NCBI GenBank assembly: GCA_031310005.1
Contig: CM062380.1
Span: 3,596,001 to 3,660,000 of the forward strand
Length of the DNA: 64,000 nt
From: Dactylellina haptotyla
Lineage: Eukaryota > Ascomycota > Orbiliomycetes > Orbiliales > Orbiliaceae
Direction of reading: 5' to 3'
The notes below the pieces were generated by a model. That model saw only the letters and a list, made by a program, of their open reading frames with translations, was not told the DNA's origin and ran no database searches. Both the position numbers and the translations under genes were made by a program. The number at the start of each line of letters is the position of its first letter. Position 1 is the stretch's first letter. This document shows positions 1-10,618 of the stretch, in pieces.

Positions 1-129
1 GCCACTGGTGCCCGACAGGTCGTCACCGGTTTGTCGGAGTGCAGGAGACAGAACAAGAAGGTCCTCTTGACCAGCATGTGTATCGGTAGCGGACAGGGTA
101 TGGCTGGTTTGTTCATCAACGAGGCGTAA
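1..129 (+). CDS. 3-ketoacyl-CoA thiolase, C-terminal end (partial)
   Basis: The first 42 codons are open and end at a TAA at 127-129; the gene begins outside the window. The tail reads TSMCIGSGQGMAGLFINEA, which is the C-terminal active-site block of thiolases (the Cys of the C-x-G motif followed by a glycine-rich turn and the last strand). The form is closest to the peroxisomal 3-ketoacyl-CoA thiolases of fungal beta-oxidation. Such enzymes cleave 3-ketoacyl-CoA with CoA to give acetyl-CoA and a shortened acyl-CoA. An acetoacetyl-CoA thiolase cannot be excluded from so short a piece. A peroxisomal signal would be N-terminal (PTS2) in this family and so cannot be seen here. Confidence 0.8.
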   Translation, partial: ATGARQVVTGLSECRRQNKKVLLTSMCIGSGQGMAGLFINEA

Positions 130-439
130 ACAAACGCTGTTAATGGAGGTTAGTTGTAAATTAGCGTGTTGGGTAACATAGAGGACGCTGATGAGGGTAA
201 AAAGGGCGAGGTTGCGCTGTGTAACCTGGCGGCTAGATCTGTAGTCATTTTAGCTATAGTAGCGATATGATTCTGTATTTATATGAATATACGATACTCC
301 TTACATCCTCACATTGCCAATACTCTCCCACCAGTTGGTGCACTAGTGTAACTCATTCAGAGTAGAGACTGAATTATATATATATAGGTTACAAGTGGAG
401 ATAGTTAGTTCGTTTACTTCTAAACTCTCCCCGCTTCGT
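130..439. other. Intergenic, convergent 3' regions
   Basis: This stretch lies between the ends of the thiolase gene and of the leftward SGNH hydrolase gene. It is AT-rich with a short TA run near 375-386, as expected of two facing 3' untranslated regions. No gene was seen. Confidence 0.5.
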
Positions 440-1198
440 TCAGAATTTACTCAACGCCTCCATAACCCGTGGATATAAATCCTCATCCCATATCCTATAC
501 CCTTCCTCGTTCAAATGCGCCTGATCAGCTAATACATCAAAATTAACCCCCTCCGCCGGCGGCACCCATACCAGCCTCTCCTCCCGCCCACTCTCCCTAC
601 TCGGCGCGTTCATATCCTCCACCATTTTGATAATACCCTCATTCGATTCCCTCACAATATCATCCTTCACGTCCTTCCGCCGGAACACACCGGTCACAAA
701 CACCACACTTTTAGGCGATAATAGTAGCAGCGTTTGCAGGAGGATTCTGTAATTAGAAAGTTCGATATCCGGCCTTAACCCTCTCTTCGCGCTTAAATTG
801 TTCGAGCCGATATGCACGACCCATACTTTTGTGGTGCGGGTCGTCAGGAGGGTGATGTATCCTTCGTTTAGTCTGTACAGGACGTTTTCGATCTTATCCC
901 CGCCGACACCGAGGTTGAAGCTGCGCGGGAGGTTGTGGAGTTTTGTGTTCACGCCTGTGGTTTTTAAGCGTTCGAGCATGGAATCGCCGATGAAGAGGAC
1001 GTCGAAGGATGGTGATGGGGAGATGGAGGTGGAGGGGGATGAAGACGGTTCTGGTGGGGTGAGCTCCAGGCCTGGTTTGTGGGTTTCATAGAGGGTTGTG
1101 TGGGAGCGTTCTTTGTATTTCATGTTTTCGGCGATGAAGCGGTGGAGAAATCCTGGGAGGGGACTTATGATGCTTTCTGGGGGGGCGGGTTCGGCCAT
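440..1198 (-). CDS. SGNH/GDSL-type hydrolase (lipase/esterase or PAF-acetylhydrolase-like)
   Basis: The frame contains the ordered SGNH blocks: DVLFIGDSMLERL (block I, nucleophile Ser in GDS), VGGDKIENVLYRL (block II Gly), HIGSNNLS (block III, Asn), and a C-terminal D-Q-A-H-LNEEGY (block V, catalytic Asp and His). This order and the spacing resemble the platelet-activating-factor acetylhydrolase beta/gamma branch. The protein would hydrolyse a small ester or O-acetyl substrate; the substrate is unknown. The chosen start at 1198 (MAEPAPP) has an excellent initiation context (AAAATGGC). The frame stays open upstream to an ATG at 1489, adding 97 basic, low-complexity residues, so an N-terminal extension or targeting sequence is possible. 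No clear signal peptide is seen with the 1198 start, which points to an intracellular enzyme. Confidence 0.8.
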   Translation of the reverse strand: MAEPAPPESIISPLPGFLHRFIAENMKYKERSHTTLYETHKPGLELTPPEPSSSPSTSISPSPSFDVLFIGDSMLERLKTTGVNTKLHNLPRSFNLGVGGDKIENVLYRLNEGYITLLTTRTTKVWVVHIGSNNLSAKRGLRPDIELSNYRILLQTLLLLSPKSVVFVTGVFRRKDVKDDIVRESNEGIIKMVEDMNAPSRESGREERLVWVPPAEGVNFDVLADQAHLNEEGYRIWDEDLYPRVMEALSKF

Positions 1199-2339
1199 TT
1201 TTCGAGGCTTTTTATGGGGGTGTTTTTTAGGGATGGGGAGGGTAGGTGAGGTTGTGAAGGGATGGCTTTGGTGAAGGGAGTATCGTGTATAATTGTTTAA
1301 TTCTGAGGCATTTGTGAGGGCTCTGATCGGGTATCTTTGTCGTACTTTAAATATTGAAGATAGAGGAGGCATTTTTTGCTCGTCGGTGTCGAGTCTATGC
1401 CAAGTGACTGTGACTCCGAATGATTCATTTGGGAATGCTGGAGCTTTGTTGGATTTTTGGGTGGATCTTGCTTGGCTTGGCTGTTGCATTCGTTGGTTGG
1501 CGTCGGGAAGAGTTGGATATTTATGTGTTCTAGACTCATGAAAGTCTAAATTTGACTAGGCCTAGAGGTATAAGACTGATCTAAAGGAGCGCTGTGCTTA
1601 TGATGAAAATTACAGGGAGACTCTGGTGGTATTCGTATTTTCAGCGTCGGACTACTCCGTCTAGCTACAAAATTAGCACGTACTGATCCCTTACTCGGAT
1701 CACCTGCAATGCGATATGCAACAGCCGCAAAACCAACTTGGTGCATGTGCTGTTATACTTTTTCGCGGGACCAGGACGGTATCTGGCTTACGAGACAATG
1801 TTGTACTTATTTCTAGACTATATTCGAATGGTGAGAGATCGAAGCTGGGTACGAGGCTGGTAAATTTACGAAATATCAACTTCAACTCTTGATTAAGTGA
1901 TCGACACAACAAAGTTATGTAGAAGCAACATCTTAACAGGACAAAAACTTTATCGGCGAGCATTCTTACACAAATTTATTGGTCGTTATCTCAATTTGTG
2001 GCACGTCATTTCCAACAAAGCTTATATCTTGAGCACAGGCATTATATAAGTTGTGCCAACATACAACCGTCCGTATCGGATCTAGCGAAGATCACAACAG
2101 TGAGATCGTTCTGAAACTCAGAATTGATAGATCTGTTCTCAGGATTTGCTAGTGTGTAGTAGATTTTGCTATTAAAATTGATTTGAGAGTCGCGCCGAGA
2201 ATGCGATTCTCTGACTCTCCGTAAGAATTCTGATTTTGGATATTTTAAATTTTGCTGGGCCTTCGTGGCATATTTTATTTCTTAAACTTCCTGGAGATTC
2301 ACTTTCAGGTTCTGAATTACACGTGTATTGGATAGCAAG
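1199..2339. other. Intergenic region with one copy of a dispersed repeat
   Basis: No convincing gene. It holds the promoter of the leftward hydrolase and the upstream region of the secreted gene at 2340. The repeat copy at 1775-1798 is listed separately. Short minus-strand frames at 1546-1746 and 1700-1963 lack homology and initiation context. Confidence 0.4.
1775..1798 (+). repeat. Dispersed short repeat, copy A
   Basis: A 24-base block containing TATCTGGCTTACGAGACAA. The reverse complement of 5656-5679 (copy C) matches it at 23 of 24 positions, and 57575-57600 (copy B) shares the 18-base core ATCTGGCTTACGAGACAA plus weaker similarity on both sides. Copies A and C are inverted and flank the tandem secreted gene pair. 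They may be remnants of a mobile element or of a duplication boundary. Confidence 0.6.
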
Positions 2340-3426
2340 ATGATCTTTTCACTAAAGGGGCTTTTCGTAGCTTACATACTAATATCTGTAGCAAGAGTTA
2401 TTGGAGCCTTGCCGCTAGAACCCGATCAAGATAACGATGTCTACAGCCTCGGCAACGGCGATTCGAGCACCTCACGAAATTCACCTCGGATATCGGAACG
2501 GGACTCAGTAGCTAGCGATCAAGAAGATCGAAAGAATTCAGATCTTAGAAAACGCGCGAGAACGAGAGAAGTAAGAACCGGGGTGATATGTTATTCGGAA
2601 GAACAAGTTCGCCAAGCATACCGCGATCTCATCGCTGCCGGCCACACCTACCTCGAGACATAGAGATTGGGATGCCCTCGATGCTCAATATGGAAGCGAA
2701 TATACCAATGGCTTGATCAGACAACTTGAGGCCCAGTGCAGAGAATGTAGATGTGACTATAGCAATCGCGGTGCGAGGCCTGAAGGGTTCAGGTTGATTG
2801 TCGCCGGCGGTACCAATTGTCACGCTGTATCGACCGTTAATATCTGTATGAACATTCTCGGTGAGTTTCCTTTTATCAAAAGGTCCGCGCGCAGGTGGCC
2901 TGACCTGGCCGAGCTAGGTAATGGAGTCCGGGTCCGGGTACTGCGTTTAGGAAGTCTGAATTTGTATTAATATATATACGCGCTCGATCGAAAAGGATGC
3001 TTCTGTCACAAACAACTGGTCATAGAAGACGATGAACCTCAGCTAGGAGCGGAAAGTTCAGATTGGAGACTCAGTCAAGGGTTTGCTAATATTCCTGTCG
3101 CGAATGAGTTTGCGAACTTGGAGACGTATGGCGGGAATTCGAAAGGATTAGTGCAACGGCCAAATTATTGGGAGGAGATAGATGGATCGTTTAGGAGACT
3201 CGCTCCTGGGACAAAGGAGCCATACTATCTCGAAGGTCCTGGGAGCCCAGGGACCTGGTTCGAAAGTCTTCTGAGTGGTGGTTTGGGTGGCTTTGGTTCA
3301 CCTCGAAAAGCTAAGGGATTAAATAAACGTTTGGATATTAGTGAGAGTGGTGTTTCAAGTTCTTTAATGAAAATTGCCGGCTCTACTTCTGGTGTCCATA
3401 GGGAGAATCAAGGAGGAGATGTTTAA
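2340..3426 (+). pseudogene. Secreted Cys-rich orphan protein, frame-shifted paralogue
   Basis: ATG at 2340 opens a signal peptide (hydrophobic core FVAYILISV, cleavage near GALPLEP). The order of blocks matches the neighbour at 4444-5476: a C-x(5-6)-QVRQ block, a CRECRCD motif (C-x2-C-x-C-D), GCFC, SDWRLSQGF, and a shared FRRLAPGTKEPYYLEGP segment near the C-terminus. The frame runs from 2340 to a stop at 2661 just after the QVRQ block. The conserved CRECRCD part continues in the +1 frame from about 2660, so one base has been gained (or two lost) near 2645-2660. No GT-AG pair of workable length restores the frame while keeping the conserved block. An intron at 2861-2995 (GTGAGT...AAAAG) sits exactly where the neighbour has one, with the same phase. 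Function unknown; an assembly error rather than a true pseudogene remains possible. Confidence 0.65.
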
Positions 3427-4443
3427 GATTCTGATAAAACTGGACGGGGTTAAGATTGTATATATGCCTATAGCTCTTCCTTGTGATCGCCAATCTTCCA
3501 ACTAGTATTCTTTTCTATACATAGAAGATTGAATTCCCTATCTCTGATTTATATATATATATATATTGGGGTGGAGACCAAATTTGTGATTCTCGTCTAG
3601 AAATATTTTGCTTTGGATGCCATGACCTAATCCTATCTTTCCTTTGATTTTTGTGAGGCACCTTGAGGATGCAACATACCGCGCACAGAAATCTAACAAC
3701 TTACTGATTAATCTCTAGCTTATTCGAATTTTATCGGTGGGTGCACCGCTGTATCAGACGAATCTCTCTTGGGCATGCGTATGTGGCACCTGCGTTTGCA
3801 AAATAATCAACAACAATTTTGTGCCGTATGATTACAGCAAGTAATTTACGGGCTCGCGATAGCTCAACTTGTTGGCTTTGTGCAGTACTATATATATACC
3901 GCTCTATCTTGCCTTATCAGAGCGGCGGGTACTGACCTTGTTCCACAATGATGAATTATTTGCCACAATAGTTTGCTACAGATAGATTTAGCAAATTTAT
4001 CGATAGAGCGAGTGGGCGTATGTTTCCTTTGACACGAAGCAACCTTATTCCAACCGACGAGAATAGAAGCACGGAGCCCACGCAAGTTCAGGAGTTTGCG
4101 GATATGTTAATAGGTTGAATCAGATTTTTATCAAATTCCTGTGCCCTTTCCTCGTGCCTTGCGAAATTGGGTGAGTTCAGCGTGGATATGATATTACGAC
4201 ACATGCCCGTGCTGATTATATAACTCAGAAGACCCTGGGAGCTGCAGAAAGATTCCTCAGATAGATTCAAAGCAGTCGAGTCATTTTTACCAAAGTGGGG
4301 CGGATTATTAGGGTTTGAATATTTCTTCGCTAGTATTTCTGAATTTTTGAATTGGGAGGGCCAGGGTTGCATTAGAGCCTAGTTGAGTTTTATAACTTTG
4401 CGGCCTCATTTAGATTGTATAACCTCTCTCTTCGTACCACAAA
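3427..4443. other. Intergenic between tandem paralogues
   Basis: AT-rich, with a TA dinucleotide run at 3550-3566 and no credible gene. It holds the 3' region of the damaged copy and the promoter of the intact copy. Leftward frames at 3888-4085 and 4088-4372 have no recognisable features. Confidence 0.4.
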
Positions 4444-5476
4444 ATGATATTATTTTCGAGAGAGATTTTTACAATGTTTGCACTTTTATCGATGGCAGGA
4501 GTCTCTCGCGCGCTCCCGCTGGACGCAGACGCAGCCCCAGAAAATGGAATTTCTCACAAACCACAAAATAACACCCAAGCTATTGCTAACCAGAAGCCGA
4601 ATAGTGAGAGAAATGTATCCGTAGTTCCGATACCAGGATATCACGAAACGCCAAAAATGGCGAAACTTCGGAAACGAATAGATGAATTAACAACTTGGTT
4701 AGAACCGATGTGTTTTGGTCCGTCTCAAGTACGGCAGCTAGCGCGCAATGCGGCTGGAGACATGGGACGGACGACATGGGATTATCTAGATGAAAGTATA
4801 GGAGTTGATCAAACCAATATCCAAATCAGAGCGCTTCAAGTTGGTTGCAAAGACTGCAGGTGCGATTGGGAAGCAGGTCTTGACTCAGTTGGAGCAATAC
4901 GACTAGGCCCGAATCCTCGATCTGCGGTTTGTACAGAGGTAGCATCGGCTCGCTACTGTACGGAAGGACTGGGTAGGTTTTTCATGATAATTCTTGGTTC
5001 AAGGGCCATAAAGCTGGAAGCAGTGTGGTTTGTAAGACAGCGTGTGCTGATATATTCGAACAGGCTGTTACTGCTACGTATATCTGGAAAGTAAAGAGAA
5101 GGATAGTGATCGAATCGGAGCGCCTGGTTCGGATTGGCAGTTGAATCAGGGATTCAGTAAAGACCCTAAAGCGAATCCAAACCCCACATTCCAAAAAATG
5201 AGAGACTATGTCGGCTTGACAGGGGTTATGGGCCCACCCCCAAAGAAAAATGAGGCGGCAACTTTTAGGAGACTGGCCCCGGGTACAAAGGAACCGTACT
5301 ATCTAGAAGGGCCCGACCAAGACTCTGGGGGGTGGCTCAAGAATTTGCAAAATGGGTTTGGTAGCCCTAATAAGGGACTAAAGAAGCGGTCAGGGTTAGA
5401 TACGAGTGAAAACGACCTCGCGGATTCGGTCAGAGACAATTCCAATCCGAGGCTCCGCGATAATGAAGAGCACTAA
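4444..5476 (+). CDS. Secreted Cys-rich orphan protein (intact paralogue)
   Basis: ATG at 4444 starts a signal peptide (MFALLSMAGVSRA, then LPLDAD). The mature part has CFGPSQVRQ, CKDCRCDW, GCYC and SDWQLNQGF blocks and ends with FRRLAPGTKEPYYLEGP and a basic/acidic tail. One intron at 4973-5063 (GTAGGT donor, TGCTGAT branch, AACAG acceptor) joins ...GLG to CYCY in phase 1; without it the frame ends at a TAA near 5092. The spliced product is about 313 aa. The gene is a tandem duplicate of 2340-3426 and keeps the same intron position. I recognise no domain; the C-x2-C-x-C-D motif and secretion suggest a disulfide-stabilised extracellular protein, possibly effector-like, but that is inference. 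Confidence 0.7.
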
Positions 5477-6312
5477 GAAGAGGAAACAAAGGGTCAGTTT
5501 GTATACATGTATCCTAGTTCTCAGCGTTGGCACAAATTATATCTGTGCATCTGCTAACACGGACGCAACTCCTTTAGATATCCTAGAGGAATTTCAGGTA
5601 GCAAAATATCGTCTCACAGGAAAAAACTTCGAGATTGAATAATACTACTTTCATCTTGTCTCGCAAGCCAGATACCGTCACTTTCATTCTATGACGCGAT
5701 AAATATATTTAAATATGTAAACCACTTGAATATTTTCGACTATGAATTGGGAGATTTGGGTACAAGACGATTTGATCTCATGTAACTTGAAGCGTTAATT
5801 TTGGAATACTTGGTCATTAAATTTGGCCTCCGCTTCTGGATTCCTACATGCTCCAATATCCTAGTCTTGTACTACCAATTCCCTGATTCTAGTTCCGCGA
5901 TCTTCGAACTCTGAAGCTTTGTGTTGCATCTGTGGAAGACTGTGATTTGCGTCTGCATACGTGCGCTCGTATTCAACTCGGGCCTCAACTGGGCCAGGTA
6001 TATGTGGCCAGATGAAGCCACTGAGTCATCCAAGACCGATATGAGCTTTGTAGTTTCTTAGTTGTGGGCACTGAAGTATTTTGCATAAATATGTTCGAAA
6101 GCAGGTTTTATGGTTATATTTGCTGCGACTAATATAGCTAATTTTGCTTCCAATCCTCTTCTAACATTATATTATTTTTGCTTTCGTTCTGGTCCGTTGA
6201 GTTGATGTTTGCAAACCACGGTTCCCCGCTCTATTCACCAACTATATATTATTTACGGTTAATTATAATCGCGCGGTCTATTTCAGCGGTCGTTTGACTA
6301 ACATTCATCGCG
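5477..6312. other. Intergenic region with inverted repeat copy C
   Basis: No clear gene. A short frame at 5406-5642 overlaps the end of the secreted gene in another frame and has a hydrophobic stretch (LYTCILVLSVG), but no support. The repeat copy at 5656-5679 lies 180 bases past the stop codon. Confidence 0.4.
5656..5679 (-). repeat. Dispersed short repeat, copy C (inverted relative to A)
   Basis: The reverse complement matches 1775-1798 at 23 of 24 bases. Together with copy A it brackets the tandem secreted gene pair as an inverted repeat about 3.9 kb apart. Confidence 0.6.
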
Positions 6313-7690
6313 ATGTTTTCCCAATTCTGGCTAATGCTGAAACCCAAAGCGAGAGATCCTGATCTTAGCCTCTTGCTGCCAGCTGAAATATGGTTTCTGG
6401 TGTTGTCGTATACGGATTTTCAGGGTGTCGAGGCGTTCTCACTATGTTCTAGGTCCGCTAGAAAACTAGCAATCGCAACTTTATATCAAGGGTTCAGATT
6501 AAGCGAGGAGTCTTTTGATACTCTTAGCAACGCTGGCGAGCTGTCCGATATTCGGTTCCATGTTCGGTATGCTATTGAATGCTTCTTTTTCACTAAAAGA
6601 TACTTCTGAACCCTACAGTGTCGAATTATTTATCATGGGCTAACCATCCACTAGTCATATATCATTTGCCAATCTTCGCTCCATCACTATAGATGAAGTG
6701 AAAAGGCTCTGCCATCAGTATTGCGAATATCTCTCCATATTCCCCAGATTAATTGGGGTTCACATCCCTTTCACCGCCAACATGGAAAGGGAGATTTCCC
6801 AGCTGCTTTTAGCCTCAGTACTCCGCAGAATTTCCGGGTATCCATTTTATAAAAATCTGAAGCATATGAGTGTCGACTGCCATATTCCAATTATAAAGTG
6901 CAGCCTTCCAACACCGAGCTTTGATGAGTTAACGACCGAGAACGAAACCGCGTCTCCGATAGAATGGCCGACTACCCTGGAGGAGATCACAATTGCAAAT
7001 GATATGATCGAACTTTGCTCGAAAAACATGGGAAAGCACCACTATTTCCTCCGTATGTTGGAAGCTTCAAAATTCTCACTAAAAAAGGTTACGATAACAA
7101 CGCTAGAGCACTTTCAAGGACTCTACGTATGTTCCTGGGTCGTATACCTGCAGGCACTTGGGGAGTTTCCCAACGTGACAGAAGTGGAATTTCGTATCAT
7201 GGGAGGAGGGATTGGTAAGACTACTTTCGTGGAATTGAATATTCTATTCCCAAACATGAAGCACCTGAAGTTAGATGGTGTTTCTTTTGTATCCCAGACG
7301 TCTCTCTCTCCAGACAAAGTTCTTTACAAAGAGCTGGCAAAATTTAAGAAATTAAAGTCGGTGAAATTGCCGTGACCATGTGGTGGCCCTCACCAGGTCG
7401 TCGATATCCCGATGATGCAAAGGTCAATAGAATGGTGGATACAAGAGGGATCGGAGTTGGAGCGCATCGAGTTTGTAAGACGGAGCTATGAAGCGAGAAT
7501 TTTTTATAATCGCGGCGGCCCGGAGTTTTGGAGGTGCGGGGACTCGGTACTCTTTAACGTGGTGAGAGACGAAGGAGGGATAGATTTGCACTACGAGGAG
7601 AATTTGGTAAAGTGGACTAAACCATACGAATTCTCGTTTATGGGATATTTCAAGAAGAGTCCGGATTGGCAATATTTCTTACCCTATTAA
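6313..7690 (+). CDS. F-box protein
   Basis: The N-terminus carries an F-box: LLPAEIWFLVLSYTDFQGVEAFSLCSRSARKLA (L-P-x-E-I-x(7-8)-Y ... S-x-C-S-R-x-x-R), expected to bind Skp1 in an SCF ubiquitin ligase. The remainder is a leucine-rich, weakly repeated helical/LRR-like substrate-binding region (for example LKHMSVDCHIP, MKHLKLDGVSF). Intron 1 is 6567-6654 (GTATGC...GCTAAC...CTAG) and joins VHVR to HISFANLRSI in frame. A TGA at 7373-7375 then interrupts a frame that continues as PCGGPHQVVDIPMMQRSIEW to 7690. The options are a real early stop, a 36-base in-frame intron (7361-7396, GTGAAA...CACCAG), or an inactivating TGG-to-TGA change. The substrate is unknown. Confidence 0.7.
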
Positions 7691-8136
7691 TAACCTCGAA
7701 GTTGTATTAGAATGTTCTCGCGCCTAGCCACTGGCAAGCAAACGATTTGGAATAGATTTAGCTCAAAAGGTGTAAAATTTCCCCCCGATAAAATATCAAT
7801 TTGGTATTATTTAAAGACTCTGGTACAGTGGGGGGCTCATAACTGGTAAGATCAACCTGGGTATTTGAAACCGTAAACTAACGAAGCAAATAATAAACTG
7901 CGCCAGTGATTAAGGTGATAGGAAATAACATGAATGAACCTTATAAATGAGTATGAATAACGCACCCAACTAGAACATGGACGAAGAGAAGGAACCCGCG
8001 AAGGAAACAATTTAAAGAGTGAGTCGAGATCATGACGCGCATGGTAAGGACTGACAACAAGTAGAGTAAAAAACCGAAAGGAAAATGTTAAAAGAAAGAA
8101 GTTGAAAAAGAAGGAGAAGAAGAGATCAAGTAACAA
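7691..8136. other. Intergenic, convergent 3' regions
   Basis: Between the F-box gene and the leftward gene ending at 8137. No gene or notable structure seen. Confidence 0.4.
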
Positions 8137-8724
8137 TCAGCGGAGCTGCTTGAGCAAGCCCTTGAGAACGGAACCCTTCGCCCACTGTTTTGGGAAGTAC
8201 ATGTTGTGCTTTTGAGTATACTTTCTGAGTTCCGCAATAGATTTGAATCTCTGGATTTCCGGGCAAGGTTTAATTAAGTCAATATTCTTGACTTCTTGGG
8301 CTTTGCGGTATGCCTTGAGGATTTGGTAGATGTTGATATTTTCCTTTTTAATCATCTATATGAGTCGCTGTTAGATCGTAATGACACGCAGGTTGACGGT
8401 GTATAAAGTGGAATACTGTACCTTTTTGCACTGGGTGATCGTGACCGGGAGAGGTTCTATTCCAATAAACTTGGCCAATCTCTGCCATTCCGTAAGGTTG
8501 AACCCAGACCCGACACGGGCGCTGAACTCGGTGTCAACGGCTGCGTAAAACTTCTTTTTCTCTTGCTCCTTCTTCTTATCACCCCATCCCTGGTTGATGG
8601 CTAGACGCTTGAACGCCTTGATGACCGAGATTTCGGCGGAAGGTTCGTAGACGAAGCCACGATGCCCTCCGAGGTAATTATCAATGGCACCGGGTTGAAA
8701 TAGGGTAACACCGCCGCTGGCCAT
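8137..8724 (-). CDS. Conserved fungal protein of unknown function
   Basis: Two exons, 8724-8422 and 8355-8137, around a 66-base intron (GTACAG donor right after QCKK, ATATAG acceptor). The product is 173 aa. The pattern is an N-terminal helical part, F-x(5)-G-x-x-x-x-L-x-x-W-Q-x-L, then TQCKK, a V/I-N-I-Y-x-I helix, the segment RFKSIAELRKYT and a C-terminal FPKQWAKGSVLKGLLKQL. I know this layout from a family of small hypothetical proteins that recurs in many copies in filamentous ascomycetes and has no assigned role. The start at 8724 (MASGGVTLFQPG) is preferred over an upstream in-frame ATG because it gives the family-like N-terminus. The protein is basic, with no signal peptide or membrane segment, so probably cytosolic or nuclear. 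Confidence 0.7.
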
Positions 8725-9751
8725 TGTATTTCGGTAGCTGCTCGTTTTTAGGCTTATAGTTTTTGTTATTTTTATTGCTTTCTGCTCCAAGGGCCTGTAG
8801 CTTCTTCCTGAATAGAGTATGAGCTCGGTTTAGTCTCTTCTTTGAAGTTTGAGATGAGGATTCTGTGAGGATCAGTTTATAAATGAGTCCTAGTATTTTG
8901 AATCGGCGTACCCGAGAGGTGGGTAAGAAGGATATGGGTAAACGTGATAACTTAGAGATAAAGTCTTGAGTGAATGTAAACCGAGTTCGGAGCTACCGAT
9001 AGTGAGCTGAATGCAGTGTAGCTTTTGGAAGTGAACGATTCCACTAGCGTCGAGCTGGTCCTTTTATATGCAGTTTTCAGTCAATATGTTTAAAAAAAAA
9101 AACGTCCTAATAAGCCCCACTGTTCCTGACAGCTCAGAACAAAGGAATTCATGCAACTCCATGCTGAACAAAATTGAATAGCCTCGCAGATTCGTACGCT
9201 AGCATGCTGCCTGCTCATTGTGCAGGGTAAGGTTACACGACCTTGCCGAATCGTTATTCATTGTGCTATGTTAACGCGAAGCTTCGAGTTGGGAACAAGT
9301 CAACTTTTACCGCGCCATGAAATCCTCGACGGCATTTTTGTGACGGAGAATTGCTAAAACACTACTTTTATTGGACTCTCCCGGCGTTTAATGATTTGCA
9401 TAAACCAAGGCTCTTTCTTAGGCAGAAGGCCTTAAGGACGCCGGTGGCTGTGGGAACGACAAGTGTGTTGCGGTGAGGTATAAGCGCGGCACAGCTGGGA
9501 GTTCAAACAAGGGCACCCGGGGCTGGAACACAAACTGTGTTAAGACACGAAATCCTCCACTGTCCAGGCATCCGGGTTGGGATAAAAGTTGATTTACTTG
9601 AATAAGGAATACAATTTCAGTATACATGGAATTCCCTGAATATCCTAAGCCTTGTGTCTCTCGAGTTCGATATTCAGACTAGCGGCGGTTGTGCGTCTAC
9701 ACTTATGGCTGTTGTGCTTGACTTTGGCCGGCTAGCGTATCGACTAAACGT
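8725..9751. other. Intergenic region, no gene seen
   Basis: Promoter region of the gene starting at 8724 plus the 3' side of the gene ending at 9752. A 10-base A run lies near 9091-9100. The frame at 9418-9627 (-) has no supporting features. Confidence 0.4.
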
Positions 9752-10288
9752 TTAATTCCCGTCTCCCTCGTCGCCATCCTCGTCCCCATCCTCGTCTTCA
9801 TCGTCCTCGTCCGCGGCCTCGCCGTTGCCGTCCGGGCCTTCCTCTCTTGCTCTTTGGGACCCCCCGTTTATGTGCTTGCCGATATCACAGCCTTTCTCGT
9901 TGCCTCTTTTGCCGCAACAGCTCATCGTATACCCTTCAGGGTACTCTTCGAACATTTCCTCGTCGTCGATGATCCCACTCGTCATTTCGTCGTGGTCTGC
10001 AAAGAAGCCCTCGTAGTCTGGTTCAAACTCGCCAGGATGATAAGCACATGCTTTATCGTTGTTGTCTTCGTCGACGTAGCAGTCTCTGCATTTCAGGCAA
10101 AATAAAACCTCTGCGTCTCTCGTGCGCTTTTTAGAGTCACCTGAACCGTTTGCCTGAAGCGCGAGAATTGCGGAGTGAAGTTCTTGCGCTTTGGATTTGA
10201 CACCGAAATTGTTGTCGCAAAGGAGCCGAAGGATCGTGCGGACGTGTTGGTCGGGCGCGGTTCGGATAACTTCGTAGATATCAGCCAT
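9752..10288 (-). CDS. CHORD-like Cys/His protein, paralogue 1
   Basis: Single exon, 178 aa. An N-terminal helical segment of about 40 aa (APDQHVRTILRLLCDNNFG) is followed by a probable zinc-binding pattern: C-LK-C ... D-x-x-N-x(3)-A-C-x-Y-H-P-G, then a spacer rich in acidic residues, YPEGYTMSCCGKRG and GCDIGKH. The order C-x2-C / C-x2-H-x-G / C-C / G-C-x4-H resembles the CHORD fold, though the spacer is longer. The tail is a run of Asp/Glu from about residue 150. Paralogues lie at 13242 and 14447. CHORD proteins work as Hsp90 co-chaperones; whether this family does so is inference. No signal peptide. Confidence 0.75.
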   Translation of the reverse strand: MADIYEVIRTAPDQHVRTILRLLCDNNFGVKSKAQELHSAILALQANGSGDSKKRTRDAEVLFCLKCRDCYVDEDNNDKACAYHPGEFEPDYEGFFADHDEMTSGIIDDEEMFEEYPEGYTMSCCGKRGNEKGCDIGKHINGGSQRAREEGPDGNGEAADEDDEDEDGDEDGDEGDGN

Positions 10289-10618
10289 GGTAGCGAGTTT
10301 TGCGATTGAGGACAGAGGTAGATTGAGGAATGGTATCGAGACAGAAGATGAAGAACAGGTTTTCTCATAGATCGATAGACGGCTTTGGGCAGAATTCGAA
10401 CGGGCTGGATATTGCCGAGGGTTTCCTCGCCCCTGGCCAGTTGGGAATTAACGGCGACGCGTGCGACTCATACGCTGCAGCTTTAGCTCCACCTCAGACG
10501 TCGTACAAAGCTTGGCGCCACCCGCGGTCACATTTTAAAGCTTCGTGGATCTATATCTGGTTCCTGTGACGTGACAGCACGGCGAAGATCTATACGTCGA
10601 ATGACTTCCGGCTAGTAT
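10289..10618. other. Intergenic, promoter of paralogue 1
   Basis: Lies between the start of the leftward gene at 10288 and the end of the leftward gene at 10619. Nothing notable was seen. Confidence 0.4.

Noticed and set aside
5406-5642. Small frame with hydrophobic stretch after the intact secreted gene
   Set aside because: Overlaps the end of the secreted gene in another frame and has no independent support.
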